From positions 25,660,792 through 25,724,791 of the forward strand of contig OY726572.1 in assembly GCA_963383645.1 (NCBI GenBank): a DNA stretch of 64,000 bases, read 5' to 3'. The notes below the pieces were generated by a model, which saw only the letters and a program-made list of their open reading frames with translations, made no database searches and was not told where the DNA came from. This DNA is from Muscardinus avellanarius (taxonomy: Eukaryota > Chordata > Mammalia > Rodentia > Gliridae). A program made the translations under genes and the position numbers. Positions 47,266 to 56,552 of this stretch are shown piece after piece (positions within the stretch are counted from its first letter, which is position 1; each line of letters opens with the position of its first letter).

Positions 47266-48226
47266 GGAGAAATGGGTCATAGGAGGAACTCTTGGAAGAG
47301 GATCAGTAACTTTTAACTCTGTTTACATTGTCTTTGGATATACAATATTTTTTTTATTTTTTAGGGAGTTTATTTACTCTTTTGTTGCCTGTGCCATTGA
47401 AATCATATCCAAGAAATCACTTCCAATTTCAATGTTGTGAGGTTTTATGACCCAGATTTTCTTCTAAAAGCTTATAGTATTAAGATTTATATTTAGGTCT
47501 TTTATCTATTTTGAGTTAATATTTGTATATGTGTTAGGTAAGGGTCCAATTTTATTCTTTTTCATTTATTATTATTTTTCAACAATATTTAGTTAAAAGA
47601 CTAGTATTTCCTCCACCAAAAGTTCATGGAAACCTTGTCAAAAATAACTTGACAATGTATGGAAGAATTTATCTCTAGGCTTTTAATTAGCTCCAATGGT
47701 TTATATATCTGCCTTTATAACAGTACTACACTGTTTCAATTATTGTAGCTTTATATGGTTTGAAATCAGAAAATATACATCTTCTAGCTTTGTTCTTCTT
47801 TGAGACTGTTTTGGGTATCTAGAGTCCATATTCCATATCAGGATAGATTTTTTTCTGAAAAATAAATAAATAAATGTATGATAGTTTCACCTAAAAAAAA
47901 AAAAAGAAAAAATATTCTCTGGTAAGAAAGAAAGCAAAAAGAAATATTGAAATGTTATCTTTAAGTCATCAAAAGTTTGGTACCAGACAAATGAAACTGT
48001 TATGTGAGATTATCAATGTTAATATTGTATAAATTGCTATAATACTGGATGTCAACCAGTAAGCCAAGCGTGGGAAGGAGGGATGGGGAGGGAATGGGGT
48101 GGGGATCGGGTAGGGGCTAACTGGGCGAGATGTGCATGTATGTCCACAAAAGTATTTTCTTTATACCACTATGATGTATGAATACATTGCACCAATAAAA
48201 AATAAATTAATAAAAAAAAATAAAAA
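47266..48226 (+). other. L1 3' UTR with antisense fragment of an older L1
   Basis: From about 47309 to 47870 the sense strand reads as the reverse complement of ORF2 sequence of an older L1 (agtactacactgtttcaatt; tatggtttgaaatcag; tagctttgttctt). The homologous sense stretch in this element is about 46010-46420. The same chimera is present at 57600-58190. A G-rich tract follows at 48072-48116, then ccaataaaaaat. Confidence 0.85.
48072..48116 (+). other. G-rich tract (G-quadruplex-capable) in the L1 3' UTR
   Basis: Six or more runs of three or four G with short loops, shared with the other element at 58396-58440. Human L1 3' UTRs also carry a G-rich polypurine tract. Confidence 0.7.
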
Positions 48227-48238
48227 GCCATGAACCGA
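48227..48238 (+). repeat. Inner target-site duplication, right copy
   Basis: gccatgaaccga, followed directly by a run of A to 48252. Confidence 0.88.
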
Positions 48239-48252
48239 AAAAAAAAAAAAAA

Positions 48253-48266
48253 TAAAACTCTTATTC
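48253..48266 (+). repeat. Outer target-site duplication, right copy
   Basis: taaaactcttattc, an exact match to 40702-40715, after a separate poly(A) run. Confidence 0.85.
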
Positions 48267-48540
48267 ACCAAGGGTAGAATGAACTTATTCCAAAGGTCTA
48301 TTGGGGGACAGAGGTTGTAAGAAGTCTTCCTGCTGGAAAGGTCCAGGGCTTCTACACACTCAGCTCAATAGCCTTAAAAGTAGGTCTCAGCAAAGATAGG
48401 ATATGACTCATGGTAGCCCCACCTTGAGGCCCAGGTAAGAGGTGGCCTTGCTCTGTAATGGCACCATAGAGGGCCCTTTTCTGACTGGCCTGTGGTTTTG
48501 CCTCTTCTCTTAAACCTAAGGAAAGTGACCACTCAGAGTC

Positions 48541-49125
48541 TATATCACTTCCCTTTTACAGCATGACGTACATGCCACAGTCCCTGCCTGGTGGCCCACA
48601 GCTTACTTCCAAAGCCTTCCCTGGCCAATGTCCTTGGCCTGTGCCTCTAGAAGAGAGCTATGTTCCGGGCATGACCACCTCTTTGCTCCTGGGCCCCCCC
48701 CCCGTGACTACTGGGGCAGTGAGTTGTCCACTCATGTGCTCAAGACAAAAGCTGCCACAGAGTAAAAGAGGGCAGGGGATAGAAGTCAAGGTGGGAAGGG
48801 GAGGCAGGCTGGGGGAAAGGAGGTAGTCATGTTCTGAAAATTATCAATTAAAGTCTGGTTTTCAAAGAAACTATGAGGGCACGTTTGTCAAGTGAGAAGC
48901 ATTCAATATCTTAGTTTAACATTTTGTTAAATTAATTTACAACATATAAATATGTAATATATAACAATATAGGACTCCATTTGTACCCGTGCCCCAGGCC
49001 CTGTGGATGTAGGGATTGTCTAGAAAGTGGTACTGTTCCGACAGCTTGTAGATACAGTCATGTGTCCTTCAGTCTCCACAGGGAATTGGTTCCAGTCCAG
49101 GGACAGCCACAGATATCAGAATCTA
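48541..49125 (+). repeat. Diverged interspersed duplicate, copy 2
   Basis: Direct-orientation counterpart of 36226-36735, 12.3 kb away, with about 130 extra bp at about 48856-48964 and a short run of C at 48694-48702. Confidence 0.8.
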
Positions 49126-49395
49126 TGGATAATCAGTCCCTTATACAATATGGCATTTATTTGCATATAACCTTCATGCATCCTCCTGTATATTTTAAAT
49201 CATTTCCAGATTGCTTATAATACCGAACTCAATACAAATGCTGTGTAAATAGTTGTTTGACTTATTGCTTAGGGAATAATAATTAAAAAAAAGATTGTAC
49301 ATGTTCAGTAGAAACATAATTTTTTCTGAATATTTTTCAATCTGGAGTTGGTTGAACTCACATAGAACCTACGGATACAGAGACTGAATGTATAT
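49095..49395. mobile_element. Probable Tigger/MER2-type DNA transposon remnant
   Basis: The wording from cacagatatcagaatctatg through gcatataaccttcatgcatc to ggttgaactcacatagaacc matches my memory of a MER2/Tigger-type Tc1-mariner MITE. No transposase is present. The name is tentative. Confidence 0.5.
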
Positions 49396-49733
49396 TATTA
49401 AAGAGGAGGAAACATAGGTGAGCAATTATAAATACATGTGCAGCTTTAGAGAAGAATCTCTTATAAAAATCAAAGCAATGTAAGCATAAAGTCTCCAGGG
49501 CAGCGAGCAGGGCAGAGTCCAGCACAAAAGTCTCTTCCTTGTCTTACAGGGCTGTGCGCCCTGGACCCGTCGACCCAGGCCCCCTTCTGAGAAGTTTCAT
49601 TTCTAGCTACCTCTTCCGCACTACTCATCCTTGGCCACAGTAGACTCCCCTCTGGCCCCTACACTCACCACTGTTTGTATGCCTCAGAGCTTTTGCCCGG
49701 ATCATTGGCTCAGCCTAGAATTCCCTTTCCCTA

Positions 49734-49936
49734 GCCAGGTGTGCACACTTGTAATCCCAGTACTTGCGAGGCTGAGAAAGGAGGATCACAGGTTTGCAGC
49801 CAGCCTCAGCTATTTAGTGAGGTCTTCTGCAACTTAGTGAGACATTTTTTTAAAATAAATTTTAAAAAGTACAGTAGGGCTGGGGATGTAGTTGGAGGTA
49901 GAATGCCCCTGAGTTCCATTCCCAAAACCACACAAA
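49734..49936 (+). mobile_element. B1-dID composite SINE
   Basis: B1 half (agccaggtgtgcacacttgt) and ID half (gggctggggatgtagttgga; ttccattcccaaaacc). Confidence 0.9.
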
Positions 49937-50440
49937 GAAGAACCCCCCTTCCATACATCTTCCCCTCCTAAAATCCTTTAAAGCTCAACTTCTCAGAGCC
50001 TGTAGCTTCAAACTCCCACACACAACCACACTCAGGAAAAGTATTGCTCCCTCGTCTATTTCTATTGTATTTTATGCCTTCTTCCATTATGGATTATAAC
50101 ACAGAAACTAGATTCTACTTATTTTTGTATCTTTGGCAGACAACACAGTAGCAGCTGGTAAATATTTGCTTAACAACCTCTACTCAGCTCTAGAGGGCCA
50201 GGGAAGGCCACTACTTCTCCCATACTTTGCCCCAGTCGGCCACATTTCCACCACCCAGAAGGAATATCATCTCCGTCTTATTATCATGATTTATTCTCAT
50301 TACCCTTTCTCCTTTTTCTTCTTTTTCACCATCATTGTCATCCTTCATGATGGTTTGTGCAGTGTTAACGGTTCCTTGACAGACATCAGTCATGGTAGTT
50401 TCATAAGGGCATGCTAAGCAGCAGAACTTGAACTTGAACC
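49937..50440. other. Intergenic, nothing recognised
   Basis: Short open frames without recognisable features. Confidence 0.5.
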
Positions 50441-50442
50441 CC

Positions 50443-50455
50443 AGTGTGTGTGTGT

Positions 50456-50502
<47 letters not shown>
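50443..50502. repeat. (GT)n microsatellite at a SINE tail
   Basis: About 60 bp of GT abutting the tail side of the minus-strand SINE that follows. Confidence 0.97.
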
Positions 50503-50504
<2 letters not shown>

Positions 50505-50682
50505 TGGGGATTGACCACAGGGGCAATCTACCTCTGAGCTATTCCCCCAGCCCTATTTTATTTTTTATTTTGAAACAGAGTCTCACTAAGTTGCTATGCG
50601 CCTTACTAAATTGCTGAGGTTGGCCTCAAACCTGTGGTCCTCCTGTCCAAGATTATAGAAGTATACCACCACACCAGGCAGT
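50503..50682 (-). mobile_element. B1-dID composite SINE
   Basis: ID half (ctggggattgaccacagggg on plus) and B1 half with a small loss, ending accacaccaggca. Confidence 0.87.
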
Positions 50683-51751
50683 TTTTATTCCAGCATCAGT
50701 GCTCCTTTCACTCAACTGGATTCCTGGGATTCCAACCTTTCTGTCCACCTTGTTCTCTCCACTAAACTGCTGGCACAAAGCCTGCTAACCAGCCCTCGCA
50801 GAGATCAACTGAATTTGTATTGAACCAATAAGGAAGAGCAGGCAGGGGGTTGGGGGTGGGGGAAACTCTATGTTTAAAAAACAAAACAACAAAACAGCTA
50901 CAGTGGAAATCAAGGGACAAGGAAGTGACTTCCACTTAAGTAAACCCTAGTCACCAGAAACACTGGCCTAGGGGAAGAAGGACTTCCCAGAAAGGAGCAG
51001 GTCATGTGGGAGTTAGTCATGGCTTGGACCTCTGTCTCTGTCATGGGCGATAGTTACAAGAAACTTGCTCAAGAGAATCATTCCTGGAGTGGTTTGGAAA
51101 GAATGCTTACTGAAGGGATGGAAGTGGGCCAAAAATGGGCGGACAGAGATTGTAAAGAAGGGATGAGAAACGGACAAGAGAGGAAACTTTTTCTGGGCAG
51201 AGGGTAAGGACAGAAGTCAGACAGAGGATCAAAGAAAGCCATTCCCGGGCAGAGGAAGGATGAGCCAGCACCACTGACCTCCACTGGACTCCACACCAAG
51301 CCAAGACTGGGAATGGGTGAGTCAGGGACTTGTCTGCTCCTGTCCATGAAAATCCCAGGAAAGTAAGACAGTGTCTTCCTGCTTCCCTGCAGGAAAGGAG
51401 GAGCTGCCAGGCAATCCTGGAGCTGAGCATCCTTCTCCCCTCCCAAAGTTCTCCGGGTTCCCTTAGTGCCTTCTCAGAAATCGTAAGGCCCTCGCCAAGT
51501 TCCTTTCTTCTTGGGTATAGGGTAAAGAAGCTGTTATTCACTTTGAAATCATATAGGAAGCATGATGCTGTGTTGAACAGTTGTAGAATGAATTAAGAAT
51601 ATGTTACTGCTCAACTCCTGTGTTTCAGAGTCTAGGAGCAGGGCAGGAGAATCAGCTACCAACACCAAGAAGTAGTAATTGACATGTCCTGAATTAAAGA
51701 CTAATTTTCACATACATAGAATCTGCCTTCTCCCTCAGTGGAGACCTGGAA
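50683..51751. other. Intergenic, nothing recognised
   Basis: Contains overlapping frames of 120-145 codons at 51078-51541 (minus) with no recognisable domain; treated as chance. Confidence 0.5.
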
Positions 51752-51760
51752 TTCTCCCTT

Positions 51761-51893
51761 CTCTCTCCTCTCTCCTCTCTCCTCTCTCCTCTCTCCTCTC
51801 TCCTCTCTCCTCTCTCCTCTCTCCTCTCTCCTCTCTCCTCTCTCCTCTCTCCTCTCTCCTCTCTCCTCTCTCCTCTCTCCTCTCTCCTCTCTC

Positions 51894-51948
<55 letters not shown>
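51761..51948. repeat. Heptamer minisatellite (TCTCTCC)n then (CT)n
   Basis: About 20 near-perfect 7-bp units to 51901, then about 47 bp of pure CT, ending at the tail side of the next SINE. An all-pyrimidine strand of nearly 190 bp. Confidence 0.96.
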
Positions 51949-51952
<4 letters not shown>

Positions 51953-52157
51953 GTACTGGTGATTGAACCCAGGGGTGTTCTACCTCTGAGCTACACCTCC
52001 AGCCTTGCTTTGTTTTTCTTTTTTTTTCTTGTAACAGGATCTCAATAAGTTGCTGAGGACCTTGCTAAGTTGGTGAAACTGGCTGGGAACCTGTGATGAT
52101 CCTGTCTCAGCCTCCCAAGTATTGGGATTACAGGCGTGCACCACTGCACCTGGCTCC
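51949..52157 (-). mobile_element. B1-dID composite SINE
   Basis: ID half (gattgaacccaggggtgttc on plus) and B1 half ending ccactgcacctggct. Its tail is replaced by CT repeats. Confidence 0.92.
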
Positions 52158-52786
52158 TCTTCTCTTTCTTATCAGCATCCACTGAAAGGAAAGGAAACAT
52201 TGGCAAGTAGAGAGGGAAGACACTGTGTCTGTACATAGCTTCACAGAGCTCATATTTGCCACTCAAATTCCCACTAGGAGCCTCCTTGAGGCCACTACAA
52301 CAGGCTCTGGGGTGCCCAACAGAGCCACCAATGGAGGATTAGTCACCAATAGATGCTGGTCAATAAGCTTGAGAACAGAGAACAGACATGGCAGGAGCAA
52401 GTTGGAGCAGTGGATGACGCTGTCTGAAATACAGGTACCAGAGGGTGCCCCAGAATGGCCCCCTAGATACGGTGTGCTCTCTGACTTGGGAAGCCCAACA
52501 ATTTTAGGGAGCATTTTGGGGAAGAGTGGCCCTGGATCTGGCTTCTCCTCCTCTGGAGCACCCCAGTGTCTTCGGATGGACACTAGGCCACGTGGGTGTC
52601 TGAGGGGCCTCTGTGAGAATGGCCTCTGGCCAGGCTCCCACAGGATCTCTGTGCATCCCAAGCTCCCTTCATCAGCCTGAAGTGTTGTTTTACTGGTACA
52701 ACTTGTCTCGGAGTAACCAAGAGGAGTCAGAAAAGAAGGGCTCACAATTCTTGCCCCCGGAGACTCTCCTATCACTCCTTTTTTAG
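52158..52786. other. Intergenic, nothing recognised
   Basis: Open frames on both strands at 52225-52775 lack recognisable motifs. Confidence 0.5.
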
Positions 52787-52951
52787 TGTGTGTGGTAATG
52801 GGGATGGAATCCAGGGGTATTCTATCCCCAAGCTACACCCCCAACCCTTTTTTAGTCTTTATTTTGAAACAGGGCCTCACTGAGTTGCAAAGGGCCTCAC
52901 TAAGTAGCTGAGGCTATCTGTGAACCAAGATCCTCCTGTCTCAGCCTCCTA
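52787..52951 (-). mobile_element. B1-dID SINE lacking the B1 5' end
   Basis: ID half (ggggatggaatccaggggta on plus) and part of the B1 half. It stops at tgtctcagcctcct, so it is 5'-truncated, and joins an L1 fragment. Confidence 0.87.
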
Positions 52952-53164
52952 TCACTCTTATGATGGAGAGTATAACTTTTGTGCTGGAGAGGATGTGGGA
53001 AAACAGGAACTCCATACACTCTTGGCGGGACTGCAAAGTAGTATAGCCACTATGGAAATCAGTGTGAGTTTCTGCAAAAAGGCTAGAAATAGAACCACCA
53101 TATGACCCAGCTATCCCACTCCTTGACATCTTTTAAAAAATAATTAAAGTCAGAATACTAGAGT
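52952..53164 (+). mobile_element. L1 3' end fragment, left part
   Basis: Late ORF2 text (gagaggatgtgggaaaacag; accaccatatgacccagcta), split by a SINE and resuming at 53359. Confidence 0.85.
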
Positions 53165-53358
53165 GATAGTTGGCGTGGCAGCACACAACTGTAATCTGAG
53201 TATTTGGAAGGCTGCGACTGGAGGATCAGAGGTTCAAGGACAGCCTCAGTAATTTAGTGAGGCTTTCAACAACCTAGTGAGACCCTGTTTCCAAATAAGA
53301 AATAAAATCAGTCTGGGGAGGTAGAATGATTGTGGGTTCAATTCCCAGTACCACACAA
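53165..53358 (+). mobile_element. B1-dID composite SINE inserted in an L1
   Basis: Decayed B1 half (gttggcgtggcagcacacaa) and ID half (ggtagaatgattgtgggttc; ccagtaccacac) sitting inside late L1 ORF2. Confidence 0.87.
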
Positions 53359-53598
53359 AAAGGCATACTATATTGATACATGCATATCTATGTTTATAGC
53401 ATAAATTACAATAGCCAAATTAGGGAACCAACCTAAGTGTCCATCGAAAGATGAAGAGTTAATGAAAAAGTGGTATACATACACAATGGAATTTTTACTC
53501 AGCCACAAAGAACAAAATCATGTAATTTGCAGGAAAATGAATGGAATTAGAGAATATTTTGCTAATTGAGGTCAGCCGCTCTCAGAAAGTCAAGGGTT

Positions 53599-53602
53599 GA
53601 AT

Positions 53603-53646
<44 letters not shown>
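53599..53646. repeat. (CT)n microsatellite
   Basis: Pure CT inside the L1 3' UTR. Confidence 0.97.
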
Positions 53647-53650
<4 letters not shown>

Positions 53651-53729
53651 GTTGAAGCTCGAGGGAAAACAGAAAACAAAAGATACTTTAGACAATTGAG
53701 GAGAGTGAACAGTAAAATAGTGGAACAGG

Positions 53730-53820
53730 AGGAAGGAAGGAAGGAAGGAAGGAAGGAAGGAAGGAAGGAAGGAAGGAAGGGAGGAAGGGAGGGAGGAAGG
53801 GAGGGAGGAAGGGAGGGAAA
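53730..53820. repeat. (GGAA)n / (GGGA)n microsatellite
   Basis: About 90 bp of all-purine tetramers. It occupies the purine-rich segment seen unexpanded in the related L1 3' end near 13050-13075. GGAA repeats can bind ETS factors, though function here is unknown. Confidence 0.95.
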
Positions 53821-54040
53821 AGGAGGAACTAATGAAAGAAACAAACCAAATGATGCCATGCCCATATGTGAAGGTTTCTCTAACAATGTCACTATTATGT
53901 AAGGGAGGGGAGGGAAGGGAGTGGAGGGGAGCGGAGCAGGTGGGACATGAAGGGAAACACACCAACACCTGCATGCAAGTTTGTTTGTGTGACTTCAAAC
54001 TATAACATATAATCACAATGCACCAATAAAAGTATATAAA

Positions 54041-55743
54041 GAGCTAATTTTTGCCACAAAGGAATTGTCTCCAGGAAACTATTTAAAAAGTCCTCTAATA
54101 CTAGGAAGAGCTTTCAAGGAGAAATATCCCGGGGATGAGATTTTGAGAAGGGAACATCAAGAGATCTGCATGGCGTGTGCGTTCTCAATACTAACGTGCA
54201 GTGTGAGAGAGAAAGGGGTGAAAGAAGCATAGAATTCAAATATTTGTAAATCCCAGGTTCCCACTCACTATCTCTGCAGCCACAGACACGATCCTTATAT
54301 TCTCTGAACTTATGTTCCCATCTGCACAATGAGAATGCTAATATTTCCCCAATCTGGTGGTTTTAAAGGGCAGTATTTGTTAATGGTCAGAAATAGAGCC
54401 GGCATTCAAGAAATGCTTCCTGAAGCAGAAGTTGGAGCTTGGCAGAATTCAAACTGCATTTTAGGTCATTCTCCCAAGAAATCCCTAGCCATGTACATGC
54501 AGCAATAAACCAGTGATGTTCATCAGACACTTCCTGCGTCCCACACTGAGACATACCAGTGATCCCACAGGCAGGGAGGGAGTGTGGATTTCAACTGCCA
54601 GGCCTGTCTGGGGCCATACTGCTGAATTAAGTGCACAGCGCTCCTTCATGTCACGGTGGGGAGCCAGGAGAGATGGGACTGAGTGGCCTCTGGCACCCAG
54701 GGTTTCCGGACCCTTATAAATCAGATCCTATCCAAGAATGCACTTAGTAGCCCAAAGGCCAGCAGTAAGAATTTGAGTACTTTTGTATTTGGTGCAAAAT
54801 ACCTTCTTATGGGTAGTCTTATTTTCTTTCTCTCTTTTCACCAACTTATGAATATCCATTTTGACTTATATTGTGTTCCTGACTCTTTCTTGTCCCACTG
54901 CACTTGGACCCCGAGGCCCTGAGTTCTGAAGCCCAGAGGGACTTGGCCAAGCTAAACTCGTGACCACACACAACTCCAAGGAAGTGAATCCATCCATTAC
55001 TTTCGGCTGGGTTAAACTGTAGAAATGATCAACCCTCAAATCTCGATGGTTTAAAGGAATAATGATTCCATGTGACATAAGGCCTTCAGGTCATCTAAAC
55101 CCCTGGGATCCAGGCTGATGGAGCAGGCCCTATGGGACACTGCCATTCTCATGACACAGAGGAAAGAAAGCTTCCAGATTAATGCAATGGCTCTAGTGCT
55201 TCCACTCCAACAGGGCACACCTTACCCTCACCCTTAGACCAAGGTGAGTCACATGGCCAAAATCTGACCTTGCAGAAGCAGAATCCTTCCATATGGAGAT
55301 GCATCTAGTACAAGTCACATGGCCAAGCTTTAAGATAAGGCATTGGGAGGTATAATGATTTTACCACATGGAAGGGTGACAGATATTGGAAAAAAAATGT
55401 CCATCACAGTAGGAGAGTATAATCCTCCCTGTAACTCAAAATGATGGAGAATGGGTTCTTATTAAGTATTAGTAATGTCTACCATTAGCAGAATTATGAA
55501 TATAAACACAAAGCACTATAAAATAGAACTTTTCAGGAGGAAATGATGCATGCTGGCTGGAAAGGCTCAGCAATAGTCACACAGAAAAGCAGATCATTGA
55601 TCCAGGCCTGGGTTTGGAGATCTTATCATCATTTACTTTATACTCAACAATAAATTTATTTCACAAGTAATTATTGAGTATTTATTGCCAGGTACCAAAT
55701 GTTAAACAAAGGTGACCCATCGGGCGTGGTCTCTGCTCTCATG
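54041..55743. other. Intergenic; MIR-like at about 54.27-54.37 kb
   Basis: cttatgttcccatctgcaca with flanks fits the MIR core. The rest is unassigned and has no gene. Confidence 0.4.
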
Positions 55744-55758
55744 AAGATAAAATATCTT
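55744..55758 (+). repeat. Target-site duplication of the half-L1, left copy
   Basis: aagataaaatatctt, matching 58530-58544 at 13 of 15 bases. Confidence 0.7.
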
Positions 55759-56552
55759 GGCAACTTCCGGGAAGATGGTGACCGAGAAAAGCGGTGCTTA
55801 AGAGCCCCGCTAACAACCAATCTCCATTACCACAAAATCAGCGCCTTTCATAGCCAGAAAACACCATCACCAGAGAAACAAAAAAATCACCAGGCTCCAG
55901 AGAGAAAGTGGACTGAGAACAGAGCTCAGAGCCACAGAAGAGATAACCGGCCTCATGCCCGAGGACGCGGCAGCAGCGCCATACTGCCGGCGGCAGCGGC
56001 AAATTCACCGGACGGCTACAGCAAGCCGAGGTGAGCCGCTGCAGAACAGCCAGGTGGGATTTCTCGCCGCAGGTAAAATCTAAAGCTCCCAGTGGCTGAG
56101 TTCAGCACACGCTGCAGGGATTCAGAGTGGAAATTAAAACCAAGAAGAAATACGCCAGCCTCACGGCCAAGGGCGTGGCAGCGGCGCCATATTGCCACTG
56201 GCGGCAGCAGCAGAGAATTCACCGAATACAGTACAGCTACATCTGCAAACTCAAGAACATTGAGTCAAATTGCGGGCCACAGAGGAGAAATCCCAGTACT
56301 GTACTCCATGGGACTTGACCCAGTGCGGGAGGGGCGGTGTCAGAGATATCACACCATAGGAAAACGTGCAACCTGGTACCCCCCACAGTCTAAAGCAGCC
56401 TCTATCGACTCTCTGGGTCGGAGACTCTGTGATACAACCCAGTAAAGAAGTAGTGGGGTCTGAGATACTACTGACCCGAGATCCAGAACACCTTAAGTGA
56501 AGTCATAGTGACCCAAGGGAAGAACCCAGAGAAGGCACAAACTTCCAAAATC
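55759..56552 (+). promoter_or_regulatory. 5' UTR of the ORF1-only element
   Basis: The YY1-like site reads aagatggtgac (55772-55782), with the CpG base changed relative to the full-length L1. Two similar modules of about 100 bp, at about 55918-56025 and 56122-56240 (agcgccatactgccggcggc and ggcgccatattgccactggc), lie about 205 bp apart. Confidence 0.7.

Larger units (their letters stand above)
40942..48226 (+). mobile_element. Full-length LINE-1 with two intact ORFs
   Basis: About 7.3 kb. It has a 5' UTR (to 42474), ORF1, a 45-bp spacer, ORF2, and a 3' UTR with a G-rich tract (48072-48116) and AATAAA signals ending in an A-rich tail. Both ORFs are uninterrupted and catalytic residues are in place, so it may still be able to move. 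It lies upstream of XDH on the opposite strand. Two concentric target duplications surround it. Confidence 0.96.
53359..54040 (+). mobile_element. L1 3' end fragment, right part, with repeat expansions
   Basis: Continues ORF2 (ccaacctaagtgtccatcga) to a 3' UTR ending gcaccaataaaagtatataa. A (CT)n tract at 53599-53646 and a (GGAA/GGGA)n tract at 53730-53820 have grown inside its 3' UTR. Confidence 0.85.

Noticed and set aside
51078..51541. Overlapping frames of 120-145 codons
   Set aside because: Two overlapping minus frames with no domain or homology; length is within chance for GC-moderate DNA.
51679..51966. Plus frames of serine-leucine repeats
   Set aside because: Translation of the TCTCTCC minisatellite.
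52225..52775. Frames of 151 (plus) and 170 (minus) codons over the same DNA
   Set aside because: Mutual shadows, with no start context, domain or homology.
53645..54016. Minus frame with proline-serine-leucine repeats
   Set aside because: Translation of GGAA/GGGA repeats in an L1 3' UTR.
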